A stretch of DNA of 64,000 bases, taken from positions 5,518,001 through 5,582,000 of the forward strand of contig NC_072893.1 in NCBI RefSeq assembly GCF_027943255.1, read 5' to 3'. Shown one piece after another: positions 13,576 through 25,179 of this stretch. The position numbers and the translations under genes are program-made. Within the stretch, counting starts at the first letter, position 1. Each line of letters opens with the position of its first letter. The notes under the pieces are model-generated. The model was not told the origin of the DNA and searched no databases. It worked only from the letters and a program-made list of their open reading frames with translations. Source of the stretch: Anastrepha obliqua (Eukaryota; Arthropoda; Insecta; Diptera; Tephritidae).

Positions 13576-14160
13576 ACTGACATCACGGCGAATTTTTGTA
13601 ATCTATCATTCGTGATTTTTCCCCATATCAATTTCGCGTAGGCAAAACACATAATTTTGATAATAACAATTACCGAGTCGAATATTTCAGTTGTTCGAGT
13701 AAGACCACCTTATTAAATCCACCTGGATTTCATTCGTGGGCTGTTATCAAGGCGAATTATTTCATGGTAGTGGTACTAGAACATCAGATTTTGTGATTTG
13801 GTGTTCCGAATGTCAAAGTCGACTGCTTTTTCATCATGGTGTGCAAAATACCGAAGGTTACGTCTTCCGAAAACCTCTACTTTATTTTTCGGCATTTTGA
13901 CAACCGATGACGTCATCTCTTCAAATAACCAAACACAAGGAGAAGTTACGGGTTTGTAAAAATTCAGTGAATGGCTTGATAATATTGTAATTTTACGTTT
14001 TACGATTTCTAAATTGAACAAGCTAATAAAAATGAAGTGCCGCGTATTAAATTGTGCATCCCTGAATTAGAAAAATTCCTCCAAATGCTTTATTGCTTGA
14101 AGTGATGATGTCACAGCGTATTTGGAAGGCGCAATCTTGTATTCTATCATTCTTGCAAAA
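13576..14160. repeat. Two fragments of a small dispersed repeat
   Basis: catcacggcgaatttttgta followed by atctatcattcgtg (13580-13613) resembles tcacagcgtatttggaaggc followed by attctatcattcttgc (14111-14156). A third, fuller copy is at 27692-27751 (gacgtcacggcgaattc ... atatcattcatgctaac). The parent element is not identified. Confidence 0.45.
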
Positions 14161-14240
14161 AACGTTCTCGTCTTGGAACGTTCTTCGATATTGTGTTCAT
14201 TCAAAATCAGCTGTTGCATGTATTCCAATTAGGAAAAATT

Positions 14241-17200
14241 ATGGAAACAGAACTGACAATAGCTGACTCCATAGCAATCAAATTATTGCGAGGAGGTGCA
14301 TTAATTACTGGTAATTATAAAAAAATATATATTTTATGAAATCAGAATAAAAACAGCTTTATTTCAAGGTGTGGGCAATGAATTACATCTACATACACCG
14401 AAAACAAGCGAACGCCTCGTGCTTTCTCAGAGATTGCGCGCTAAAGTACATGGTATTGTTGATATGCCGATGAAAATCGCATGTCGGGATCAGGGAAGGC
14501 TAATTGTACACGGAGAAAAGGAGTGTTTGTTGTTGCAATATGACTGTATCGAAGAAAAGGTGTGAAATTGATAAATTGAATTAAAATTTTATTTTTCAAC
14601 AAGTCTCTATTTTGCTAGTACACCTTTAAAGAGCTTTGGCATTTTCAACTTACTGATTGGATAAGCTCAGCTGGTTTCCTGCAAGATCCAAATGAGTTTA
14701 TTCTTCTTACGTCGCATAGCGTGGTTCTACACATTTTGTACGATGAGAACGCAGAAAAAGGAGGTGTTTGTAAGGTTGTAGCGAAATCATCTTCTAACGA
14801 TAAATCAACCCTGTATTGTTCTCGTATTCATGGAAAGACTTTGGAGGAACTGGTAATTTTTGGAGGCAAGTATGAGTCTTTGGTGAATTAGAAAATACAT
14901 TAATTTGCTTCTATTGCATATAAAAAGGTAATGCATTTGGTGAACTTCTAATATGGAAACCATTTTCGGGAGATAACATTTCAAACAATATTGACTGCAC
15001 CCAGTTTCAAGTAGACCTAAAGCGAAGGCAACCAGCACATAATGGAGTTATCTTTTCCATTGACTTCGATGATGCATTTGGTTTACTGACTACTACATCG
15101 GACGATCGGTCGATACGTTTCTGGAAGCTTGAAAAGCCGTCAACTGATGATTGGAATAAATTCAATCTCAACGCAATAGCTAGCGGTTATGGCCATGTTG
15201 CGCGCGTGTTTCAAGGAAAAATTATACATTGTTGTGAGTTAGCATCCAGTGTAGATTGTTAAAATAGGATATGGCAAATTTTTTCAAATATAAAATAGTC
15301 TATATTTGTTATTTTAATAATAGCGCAAACCTTAAATACAGTGACTATTTTGTCTCTTTCAATGCAGGTGGCCAACAATTTGCCGTGACCGTAGCAGAAG
15401 ATTCGCATGTTTGCGTTTGGAAAAGTAATGCTGAGTTAGTATTCAAAAAACGTGTTCAATTCGGTGCTGTGATTTGGAACTTTGAATATGATCAACACAC
15501 CCACACACTGTACACCGTCGGCTCCACAGGCAATCTATTTACGCTTAATCTTAAAAATGTCATACAAGAAGCAAACCAGTCTTCAACTACAACAGTATTG
15601 ACTGATTTGGAACCAAAAGAATATGTTGCCAAAGCGAAATTCCTTCAATTTGACATGCTCGTCGGTGTGACCAATAAAAGTCGCCTCATGTACACTAGCC
15701 TCAAATCCAACGAGGAGAATGATGGACTTGAATGCGGAGCGTGGCAAGTTTTGGAGATGAATAAACTATTTAAATGTACAGTGCTTGAAGTATACGACAA
15801 TTATATAGCGCTTTGTGGCTACAAAAAACTAGCATTTTTTAAATATTGTCAGCAAGGAATATTCGAAAAACTATTTGATGGCGATATTATGGATGGAGTA
15901 ATACGAGCATTTCATTTCTTGAGCAATAGTACGTTTTTAATTTCTGACGAGACGGGCAAATGTTTACTTCTCGAAGGTGAAAGTCTACAGTTACGCATTG
16001 CTGTACCACTGCCGCATTGCAAAGAACCATGGACGACAACCGCTCTGCGAATTCAAGCACAAGAAAAAAAAGAATTTCTGGTGATTAGTAATCGTATGGG
16101 AAATATACTGCTGTTTAACCTAGAAGTTGCTACTGCCAGTTGTATACTTACGTCCACTCTTCGGCAGCTACATGGCGCATTGGGCGCAACAATGCTTTGC
16201 GTACAGGAAGTGTGCAATGAGGAAGTTTTTATACAGAGTGCTGGTCATGACGGCTCACTGCGGCTGCTGTCCATTGAAATCAAATCGGGCACTATTACAT
16301 CGCATCAGCGCACGCCTGTACCGGTAGCGTGGGTCGAACATTTAATTGCCATGGAAAACTCTGAATTTCTTTTAGGATTTAACGATAACCATTTTGTGGT
16401 GTGGTCCCAACAGCATGACTTCTCTGTGCAAGTACCATGCGGAGGTGGTCATCGTAGTTGGCATTATAATATTACTACAGATGTCCATAGTACAACGTTT
16501 TTGCAGCTGCTCTTTATAAAAAATAAAGCGTTACGACTGCATAAGCTTAAGTTGTTCAATAATCCTGCAACCAGTTTAAAGGTATTCCAAAATCGGTGGC
16601 ACACGCGTTCATGTAACGTCCTGGAGTTGGTTGAGGCAGCTAACCATGGGGAACCGCACCCGATACTTATAAGTGCCGGCGACGATAACATTGTAAAAAT
16701 ATCCAAACTAATGCCCCGAGGTCGTCTAGTACAATGTGCAGAAGTACATTCACATATTTCCAATGTGAGAGCATTGAAAGTACTACAAGTATATGCGGAT
16801 CAAGTCTTAATATTTTCAGGCGGCGGACGTGCCCAATTGTGTATAACACGATTAAATCTAAAAAGTTTTCGTATCCAAGAACTTGTAAGTTACACCCTAA
16901 ACAAGAGTGGACAAATGAAAGGACAAATAAATTGTTACCGACCAGATCCGGAAACCCGCATAATGGCATGCGATGTTGTCAAAGCGAACACTGAAAATTC
17001 AGGTGTGGATATGGGGTACCTTATATTCCTATGTTGCTCAGATGGATATCTGCGTAGGGTGCTAGTTAACTCGTCCTTTCAAGTAGTTTCCGAGCATTCC
17101 GCATATTATGGCTGTTGTTTACTCCAAGTAAGAGCAATCGCGAATTCATACTTGATAATCGCGGGCACAGATGGAAATTTACGTTTCTTTGACTTAGATT

Positions 17201-17616
17201 TGACCGAGTTTCCCATTCAATTGTCGCACCATGCCAGTGGTGTGAACGCGATGGACATTCTGTTCGAGGTAGGCAGCAATATACTGCATATACTCACCGG
17301 TGGTGATGACCAGTCGGTTTCCTATAGCTGCTTACAATTACAAGATGCCAAAAGTTTTAAAATCAAAAATAAATTCCATCTGGCGAATGCACACTCGGCG
17401 CAAGTTACCGCTGTTCAGCTTTCGTCCGATGGGAAAACCGTATGTGCCTACACCTCTGGCTTAGACCAGACTATTAAGATGGTTGACATACAAACCCAAG
17501 AGGTTGAACTGATTTGTTATACATGCGTATCGGACATTAAAGGTCTAGTCGTAGATGATTGCAAACGATGTTTTGTCTATGGCTGTGGCATTCAAATATT
17601 TAAACTAAAAAAGTAA
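14241..17616 (+). CDS. WDR6: WD40-repeat protein, WDR6 orthologue (partner of the tRNA wobble-nucleotide 2'-O-methyltransferase)
   Basis: In humans WDR6 partners FTSJ1 in 2'-O-methylation of tRNA position 34; the same role is inferred here. Five exons are 14241-14310, 14369-14559, 14619-14865, 14928-15233 and 15368-17616, giving 1020 residues with all phases consistent. Beta-propeller signatures recur throughout: FGGNAFGELLIW early, TSDDRSIRFWKL, AEDSHVCVW, SAGHDGSLRLLSI, SAGDDNIVKIS, AGTDGNLRFFDL and SGLDQTIKMVDI near the end. The N-terminus (ADSIAIKLLRGGALITGVGN) fits WDR6 start sequences, and the length suits the family. Intron 3 appears to use a GC donor (GGAG|GCAAGT) instead of GT; only this choice restores the GGNAFGE motif. 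The stop lies 180 bp from the convergent ARL2BP stop. I am sure of the WD40 architecture and fairly sure of the WDR6 assignment. Confidence 0.88.
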
Positions 17617-17795
17617 TAAGGTGAATTTTTAAGATGAATTTAGTTTATTAGTTAATTGTTTTACACACCATTTAAATAAGTCCCACGAAATTTTTTTGGT
17701 AATATAGCAGACACAATACACATGTTTTTGTATTTAAGGAAATGGAAATGATTGTATATACAGATAAATATATATATTGCGTACGAAAATAAAAC

Positions 17796-18453
17796 TTAGG
17801 GAGGAGTACTGTCTTCGTCGTCCATTGCACCGATTTGTTTTGTTGATTCTGCAACCGAATAGGGAGTTGTAACAAGAATATTGAAATCGAGGTGTTCCAT
17901 ATGACCCTCTTTCTTGTTGCGATAATCCAACATGAGTTCTTTGAATGTCTCAAAACTGCTGAATGAATGTAGAAGTTCAAATATTTCGCCGTTGCTTAAA
18001 ATATCATCAAAAACCTTGTTTTTCCTAATATTAAGAATATTATTAGGCGAATTTTTGATTTGCTTTTTTAAATAAAATACTCAAGTTCCTCTGCAAAACG
18101 GCTTATATTAAAATCAGCCATGCGAGCACATAATTCATCAACAAAGAAAGTCTCAAAGGTATTTGCGTACTCTTGAAATATATCCATGTACTCTAGTTTA
18201 TTTTCTTCGGTATTTTCCATGCGATTCCAATATTTCTCCAGGAAATTATTGTGAAGTGCCTGTATTCGGTATTTTATGGTATAGTTTATTAAATACAAAA
18301 AGCCAATAAACATTTTGTATTTTATTTTTTAAAAACCTGGAAAGCTTCGCCAAGCACAATGTCTTCGATGTGGCCAATGACATCGTCGAAAAATTTGCTT
18401 CCCTGCGATTTGCCGATAATATCAATAGACTCGTCCGGTAACGTTGCTTCCAT
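17796..18453 (-). CDS. ARL2BP: ADP-ribosylation factor-like 2-binding protein (ARL2BP/BART)
   Basis: BART-domain proteins bind GTP-loaded Arl2 and Arl3 and act in cilia, mitochondria and nuclear STAT3 retention in mammals. Three exons on the minus strand, 18453-18337, 18259-18081 and 18024-17796, sum to 525 nt (174 residues), close to the human length of about 163. The protein opens with an acidic start and DDVIGHIEDIVLGEAFQ, then NNFLEKYW, ENTEENKLEYMDIFQEY, CARMADFNISRFAEEL, and finally FETFKELMLDYRNKKEG. This is the BART-domain order, with the diagnostic NTEENKL and F(K)EMxLDYR motifs. The three exons join in frame with introns of 77 and 56 nt. Only exon 2 would be caught by a simple open-frame scan. 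Confidence 0.92.
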
Positions 18454-19116
18454 TCAAATAAAGTAATTAATTTTAACTTAACAAAATATATTTTCCCTTT
18501 TTTTCTAAATTTTTGTTACAAAAATTATTTATTTACGGTTTTCCATCAAATTTTTCTGACGGCAAGCACCTGGTTCATATTGTTTGGTTTATCGTTGCTA
18601 TAGAGCTTACGTCCCTTATGTGACATACGCCCGATAACTTATGCTCGTATTATAGATTTTATTAGTGGCTATTTTAACAGCATAATATATATACATACAC
18701 ATGTTTGCTGCAGCACCTAGTATTAAAAAATAATGGCTTCATAAAGATATTGATGCTACGCATCAGTTTTTTTTTATTTGAGACCACAATGTCAATTGAG
18801 CGCAAATTAATATTTTACTTCTATGGAAGAATAGAAATAAGAGCATAATGCCTCGGGCAGCTCAACAAAAACAGCCGTAGATTGTCGATTCCATCAAGAC
18901 TTCGCTTTGAGCAATTCGTCTGTTGCAATGATAACTACCAACTATATGATGCAATCATTTTTTAATCTAACATAAAATAAATAAATTTCATTCTGAAGGT
19001 GATAATTTACTCTTAGTAATCTTCACAACAGAACTGAAAATATCAAATTGATTTCTAAATCGGCTTTAAATAGTCTCATGTTATACAAATGTACATCTAA
19101 AGCTGCTCAGTTTGTA
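18454..19116. other. Intergenic spacer, ARL2BP to FAM210 gene
   Basis: About 660 bp upstream of ARL2BP and downstream of the FAM210-type gene, both on the minus strand. It presumably holds the ARL2BP promoter. No clear motif or repeat was seen. Confidence 0.4.
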
Positions 19117-20282
19117 TCATTGCTTTTCTTTAGTTTTTTGTGTTACGTCAGCTTCTTCCAGTTTAGCAGCTGCACGGTCGGCTTTATTTTTTTCATACAT
19201 CTGCATTAATTCTCGTTTGCTGGGAATTGGTTTAATATGTCCAGCTTGTACAAGATATTTTATTGACACCGTTGTACCACCTGTAAAAATAATTTAAAAT
19301 ATTTAAGCATAAAAGAAATGAAGAACTACAAGAAAATTAAACTCTGATAAAATCGTTTATATTAAACTAATGACTAAGAATAAAAATAATTCTCAAATAT
19401 ATGCTATATAAGCACTATTTCTATCAAAACAGAATCAGTCAAAATGCGAAATTTGTTAGTATCTTTAGCAAGCTGCTAAATTTAACTAATATTAACTACA
19501 ACTTTGTTCGTTTTTCTATCGGGTCCCTCTGTACGGTATTCTTTAAGAACCTAAAGTTAAACCAATTTACAATACCTTCCCGATACTATTTACTAAATAA
19601 CTAAACTTATCGGCTGCACAACTCATTGCCACAAATGCGTGTTTTATTTTTATATAACAAGTTAAATTATGAAATAGATAATTTTACCTACCTAATGTGA
19701 CCGCATAACGTAAGGGTGTCGCCACCTTGTAACAGAGATAGGCAATTGCATAGTGACCCATGCTCGAATTTTGAAAACGCTCCACAATACTCTCACCAAC
19801 ATGCATATGCTGCAATAACAATGGGATATCTACACCACTAAATAGAAAGATGTTAATGAGCACAAATTTGTAATAACTATTGAATTGCATTCTTACCTTT
19901 TAGACAAATAATAGAAACCTCCAAACCAACCAATTGAGGTAACAACGTGAACTGGTATTAACACATACCAATATTTTTTATACATCAATTTGAATTTTGC
20001 GAATAGGCCAAGCTTAGATGCTTCACCAAAAATCTCCTCGTCCGCTAGAACGGGAGAGGATTTTGTGTCGGTTTTCCCCGCTAAGTCAGGCGATTTCTTT
20101 GTACTGAATGAATGCCGACTGCTTACAAACGGAGCAAGTGACGTGCACTGTATTGTGCCATGCGAATTCAGTAAAGACCATGATCTCACCTTGGTGCCGG
20201 CCAGAACAGTCAACGGCATGCGTTGACGTTGTTGCCAAAAGGAATTTTGCGCTAAACGCGACAACAGCCGAAAAGCTGTCAT
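19117..20282 (-). CDS. FAM210/DUF1279-domain mitochondrial protein
   Basis: FAM210A and FAM210B are inner-mitochondrial-membrane proteins linked to mitochondrial translation and haem or iron metabolism in vertebrates. Three exons, 20282-19897, 19837-19692 and 19280-19117, join in phase to give 231 residues. The start is Arg-rich and Ser/Gln-rich with few acids (MTAFRLLSRLAQNSFW...), a plausible mitochondrial targeting signal. The DUF1279 domain runs from about residue 109: KKYWYVLIPVHVVTSIGWFG (first membrane segment), SGVDIPLLL, then AIAYLCYKVATPLRYAVTLG and GTTVSIKYL (second membrane region). A charged, probably helical tail rich in Lys, Glu and Ala follows. Whether it is the FAM210A or FAM210B orthologue cannot be settled by eye. 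Confidence 0.88.
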
Positions 20283-21246
20283 CCCTCAATCTTTTATTTT
20301 ATTTGATATTTCAATATTTGTTTTGCATTCCCTTCAATGACTTTATATGCTTAATATCTCTTACATTTACACCAAAATATAACTCGGAGGATGGTGAATG
20401 TGTAGTGTGCCGATACGGGTAAATACTCGATATTTTGTTAATGTACTGAGTATTTTTTGTACTCGTGCCCTTCATGCAAGTACTCAGGTAGGTATCGAGT
20501 ACACGGTTAAAGTATTTACCTAATTCACATTCAAGAATTTTCGTTTTGAAAAATTTTAGCCATGCTGTAGTGGTACAAGCAGAGAACGTAAATTCATATG
20601 ACGTTACGTTCTCTGGTACAAGTAGTGCCAAGTCCGAAAAATTTCGCTTCATTGTATGGCAACATTGGGAAAATGTTGTCGTACACCCAGTCATATCGTA
20701 TTTCAATTGAGAATAGAACCAGAACAATTCAACGCTTCCATAAATTTTATAATTAAGTCAATTATATGTATTTTTTGTAGCAATTCAAGTATTGTTACAA
20801 CTGCAAGGCTGTAGCTGCTTTTTGTTATGGGTTTATTTTCTTTTTCTTTGATGTTGTTAATTTCTTTTTGATAGCTCATTTCGATAAATTTCCGATAAAA
20901 ATTAGATAAGACAGATTTGTACGTAATTTACAAGGCTTGCGAGATTACATATTTTGGTACACATTTTTTCTATATCTATCTCGATTCCTTTATGCTTCTA
21001 TATACAACTGTTATGTGAACAAAATATTAGAATACATTTGCACAAGTGCGCGCGGGTATATAGAGAAAACCTTCATGGTATCGATTGTGTCTTTCGTAAA
21101 TAATAATCAATCGCCACCGTCGAAAATTTTTCAGCAATATAATTGAATGCTAAGCAACACTGGTCTACGAATAGCACATTGTCAAACATTGTCTTGTTTA
21201 TTCCAAAAAATTTAATTTAATTTGATAAATTGTTGAAACAGCGAAA
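20283..21246. promoter_or_regulatory. Divergent intergenic region between the FAM210-type gene and ZPR1
   Basis: About 960 bp separate the two start codons, so promoters of both genes should lie here. An 11-bp perfect inverted repeat (agagaacgtaa, 20581-20591, and its complement at 20604-20614) has a 12-nt loop. Both arms sit next to a tggtacaag direct repeat. Another inverted pair, ggtaaatact at about 20418 and agtatttacc at about 20511, bounds a segment rich in gtact/gagtac. No TATA box could be assigned with confidence. Confidence 0.4.
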
Positions 21247-22755
21247 ATGTCGTCAGAAGATTTGACGAATACGACAGAGAACAAGAAGCCTATATTCCGA
21301 AACATTGACGCCGATGATGCTGATCCAGAAACTACGGAAATTGAGTCAGCATGCATGAATTGTTTTCGCTCTGGTCAAACTCGTTTGCTTCTTACTAAAA
21401 TACCCTTTTTCAAAGAGGTGGTGCTCATGTCCTTTAAATGTGAACATTGTGGCTTTGAAAGTAATGAAATCCAATCTGCTTCGGAAATACAAAAAAAAGG
21501 TGTACGTATCGAACTAAGCGTAAAAAATGCAGAAGACTTGAATCGAAGAGTGGTACGGTCAGATTATACATCTGTTAGTATACCAGAAGTAGAGCTGGAA
21601 ATACCATCTCAAAGTCAAAAGGGTGAAATAACCACGGTGGAAGGCATAATTGCGAGAACAATAAGAGGTCTAACTCAAGATCAAGAAGTTAGAAAAATAG
21701 AGCATCCCGACGCGGCGGCATCTATTGAAGCCTATATTCATAAATTAAACTCTTTAAGGGAATTGAAAAGTCATTTCACTCTTATTTTGGAAGATATAAG
21801 CGGAAATATCTTCGTTGAGAATCCTTTTGCACCGTCTTCGGACCCTAATTGTAAAATAATCCACTTTGAAAGACAAAAGGACCAAGATCGAATTCTTGGT
21901 ATGTGAGCCTTTCTCCGTAATGAAATAAATAATAATTTTATCAGAACAGATATAGTCCTCTGTAATAACATGTATACTTATATTAAACAATTGTCTCTTT
22001 TATCTTCTGCGTCAGGTCTTTATTCTCCAGAAGATTCACCTAATGCTGATGAAAATGATCATGATGATGAGAGCAGCGAGGCGCAAAAGAAAAATCTACT
22101 TAAACCTATTGCTGAGGATGCTTGGGGAATAGATGATCTAAATGGCGAGGTTTTACAGTTTCAAACATTATGCCAATTATGTGGCTCATCTTGTGAGACG
22201 AATATGAAACTAACCAAAATTCCACATTTCAAAGAAGTTGTTATAATGGCGACAGTATGCGAAACGTGTGGTTGTAAAACGAATGAAGTGAAATGTGGCG
22301 GAGGAATTGAGGAAATGGGTATTCGTTTTAAGGTCCGAGTGGAAAATAAGGAAGATTTTAGTCGCGATGTACTAAAATCTGAAACGTGCAGCCTTAAAAT
22401 TTCAGAACTGGACTGTGAAGTTGGACCATCAGCTCTTGGCGGACGTTTCACCACAGTTGAAGGTATTTTGGTAGCAATGAAAGACCAACTGCAAAACGAA
22501 GGTTGCCTGTTTAGAGATTCAGCTGATGATGAGATTAAGAAGCGGCTTGAGAGTGTCATTGATAAGTTTGATCAAATACTGACATCGAAATTACCCGTAA
22601 CTTTAATTTTGGATGATCCAGCTGGTAATAGTTATGTTCAATCCTTGGCAGAATGTGACGAGATAGATAGCAATTTGATAATAGAAAAATACGAACGTAG
22701 TTTTGACCAAAACGAAGAGCTGGGACTTAACGATATAAAAACAGAAGATTACTAA
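21247..22755 (+). CDS. Zpr1: Zinc finger protein ZPR1
   Basis: ZPR1 binds eEF1A and SMN-complex proteins; recent work on the family assigns it an eEF1A folding-chaperone role. Two exons, 21247-21898 and 22016-22755, give 463 residues, near the human 459. The characteristic duplicated architecture is clear. Zinc finger 1 has Cys36-x2-Cys39 and Cys65-x2-Cys68 around LLTKIPFFKEVVLMSFKC. Zinc finger 2 has Cys270-x2-Cys273 and Cys299-x2-Cys302 around KLTKIPHFKEVVIMATVC. Each is followed by an alpha/beta-type domain containing TTVEGI and an LILxD(I/P) strand. The exon junction makes ILGLYSPED. The first ATG after several upstream stops was taken as the start. Confidence 0.95.
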
Positions 22756-23337
22756 GTTTAAAACCGAGTAACTAAAATAAAATAACTTATATAAAAAAAC
22801 AAAAAGTGCACGATTTTTTTATAAATATCAACACATGAGCGAGCCTCAGTCGTTGACAACGAAGCATACAAACCGTTATCTGATTATGATGAAATACGAA
22901 TACAAATAGGATGGCTAAAATACAACAAAGCTACGAAATTTAATAATTTCATCATTGGGGTCACAATCTAACAAAAATTACACATGGTCAAAAGATTTTT
23001 GAAGTTACGTAGCAGACTGTTATTCGACTCTGAGCGGATTTGACATTTATGCTGATATCACAAGATTTAGCTTGTGGTACTGGCATACGATAAAAATCAG
23101 AATTTTGCACATTTGTATTAACCGTATTCGTAAACAAAGCAGTGGCATGAGCATTGGCTGTGTTGATTTTTATCAGTAACTCAAGCTAGATTTTGTGAAA
23201 CATATCCCAAGTGACGGCAACACATCTGTCAAATTCGTTCAGAACCGAATAAAAGTTTGCTACGTAGAACGCCTTTTCACCATAACTCTATAGACATGCT
23301 TTCGTTCGGAGTCGACTATAGACATAGATAACCTAAA

Positions 23338-23543
23338 TAGCCTCTGGCGACGCTCCAGCATGCTTGTCCAGCAGGCTTATATGTGTGCGTGTCGGGTGAC
23401 ACTCGTACTTGCTTCGTGTCACACATACTTGTTGTCGGCTTTTGCATGATGAAAATCAAAAATTTTAGATATTAGCGCCAAGCACCCGACACGCACACAT
23501 ATAAGCCTGCTGGACAAGCTTGCTGGAGCGTAACCAGAGGCTA
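23338..23543. repeat. Long inverted repeat (61-bp arms, 84-nt loop)
   Basis: The left arm (23338-23398, beginning tagcctctgg and ending gtcgggtg) is complementary to the right arm (23483-23543, beginning cacccgac and ending ccagaggcta), with about three mismatches. Transcribed, it would form a long hairpin. It could be a small foldback transposon or a hairpin RNA source. Motif atagacatgc lies near both sides (about 23290 and 23545), but a target-site duplication is not certain. Confidence 0.85.
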
Positions 23544-24039
23544 ATAGACATGCCTTGACTAAAACAAAAAAATTAATACCAAACGACAAGACAGAAGTTA
23601 CCAGAAAGTACGAGTTTTCACATCTAGAAATTAAGATAGTTGTTAAGCATATGTTTATAAGCACAGGTCTATGCACACGAGGTATTCAGTCTTAAGGCTA
23701 GTACTAACTTCACAACCGTGAAAGCGACATTCATTCGGCTTGCCGTAAAATGTTGCTAGCAAGTCTGGTTGTCAAATGAGAAGAAACGTTAAATTTATGA
23801 TCATTGCTCCAGTAGCAATTAGCAAATTTTGGTAAGAAGTGTTTTTAAATTAGCACACATATACATATATTGGGACAAAAAATATAAAGAAGATTTATGT
23901 ACCTATACTCGTTGCGAAGGCGTTTCGCTTAAAAATGCCATGTCTTCGGATTATTCCAACTGAGACACTTCACTCGGAACCGAACAGTCGGTTATCGTTC
24001 AATTTTAAATGACATGTGTATTTTAAATATATACATATA

Positions 24040-24359
24040 TATATATCTATATAATTGACGCGCATACCCTTTTACGTGTTTGGCCGAGCGCTTCCTCCTA
24101 TTTGTAGTGTACGTCTTGATGTTGTTTCACAAATGGAGAGACCTACAATTTCAAGCCGACTCCGAGCGGCAGATATTTTTTTGAGGAGCTTTTTCATGAC
24201 AGAAATACATTCGGATGTTTGCCATTGTCTGTCGAGGAGCGACCGCTATTAGAAAAAACTGTTTCTTTATTTTGGTTTTTCACCGAGATTCGAATCTACG
24301 TTCTCTCTGAATTCCGAATGGTAATCACGCACCAAACTATTTGGCTACGGCAGCCGCCT
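24040..24359 (-). repeat. tRNA-derived SINE, nearly full length
   Basis: Read on the minus strand it starts ggcggctgccgtagccaaat (A-box region), has a B box ggtt...gattcgaatctcgg (complement at about 24285-24299), then the body with ttctaatagcggtcgc and ggtctctccatttgtg, and ends in a TA-rich tail at about 24040-24056. It matches the plus-strand copy at 25771-26104 over nearly all its length. Confidence 0.85.
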
Positions 24360-24954
24360 TTTAAATAGCTGTGTACTCATGGCGTGAATTGAGTACTACT
24401 TTGCCGTGAGATGCATACAAAATTTCACGCATATTTTACGGCAATGCATTTGTATGGATTTTCACAGCTATTACACGTGAAACGCGAAGTTAGTACTATG
24501 ATTTATGTTGAACGTGTAAACGTACAAAGTAATATAAAGTGATCAAGCATTAAAATCAAATAAATCAAGTAAGTAGTGTTGCCATTAGTTTTTGACTTTT
24601 ATTTAGCTATAGAGAGACGTTTTGTTCGAGAAATACGGGTTTCTCTCTTTCTATGCGAGCTATTTTTCCATTTGATAGTTTTACAATTACTGTGTCAGTT
24701 TTTACCAGAAAATTTGGGGAACAAAGTTAATAATGGTAAGATGTATAGATACTATCATTCTTGTAATAATGGAAAGTTAATTAGTTTTAAGCAATGTGGC
24801 AGCTTTATTGTTTGTCAGTGCCAGCTGTTTGGTAGCTCTCATCCAGTCTTGTTGTGTAACTTTGGTGATCTATATTAAATATTGTGGGTTTTATTGCATT
24901 TATAATTTAAGGAAAACGCTTATTCCATTTTATTTTTTCTTCAAGGTTTATAAT

Positions 24955-25179
24955 ATGTCTGCTTCAGCGGCGCGCAATTCCCATGGTCTCCTTAAACGTG
25001 CGTGGAACGAGATTCCCGACATTGTTGCTGGGTCGGTGTTAGCGCTCTTAGGATTAGGACTGGCTACTGCGGGTGTTGCCGGATATTATTCTAAGGACGG
25101 TGACAATCGACGTTACAAAACGGGATATGTTGTAATGCGACCCGACGATCCACGTGCTGAAAAAGTTCGGAAAGATTAA
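24955..25179 (+). CDS. Probable NADH:ubiquinone oxidoreductase (complex I) subunit, NDUFA3/B9-like
   Basis: A 74-residue basic protein with one membrane segment (about residues 22-45, rich in Gly, Ala and Leu) and a charged C-terminus (RYKTGYVVMRPDDPRAEKV). The opening HGLLKRAWNEIPD resembles the LKNAWDKEP start of the vertebrate accessory subunit NDUFA3. Length, topology and position of the single helix also fit. Complex I accessory subunits of this kind sit in the inner mitochondrial membrane. The frame stays open upstream to 24796, but tttttcttcaag just before the ATG looks like a splice acceptor, so the short start was preferred. The family call rests on a weak match in a short sequence. 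Confidence 0.68.
   Translation: MSASAARNSHGLLKRAWNEIPDIVAGSVLALLGLGLATAGVAGYYSKDGDNRRYKTGYVVMRPDDPRAEKVRKD

Larger units (their letters stand above)
6303..14240. other. Gene-poor stretch of about 8 kb
   Basis: No exon with family-recognisable sequence was found. A degraded SINE lies at 8655-8795, and members of a small repeat family at about 13576 and 14107. The rest is AT-rich with catatgta-type simple repeats. The longest open frame (12456-13028, plus) has no recognisable domain and is discussed under rejected items. Confidence 0.5.
22756..24954. other. Intergenic region with an inverted repeat and a SINE
   Basis: About 2.2 kb between ZPR1 and the NDUFA3-like gene. It contains the 61-bp-arm inverted repeat at 23338-23543 and a reverse-oriented SINE at 24040-24359. 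The last few hundred bases probably hold a 5' UTR intron of the downstream gene, since tttttcttcaag precedes its ATG by a few bases. No other gene was seen. Confidence 0.45.

Noticed and set aside
22161..22559. 132-codon minus-strand frame
   Set aside because: Shadow of the ZPR1 second exon.
24576..25179. Extended N-terminus for the NDUFA3-like protein from an upstream ATG (24796)
   Set aside because: The extra residues look like UTR translation, and a pyrimidine-rich acceptor lies just before the short start.
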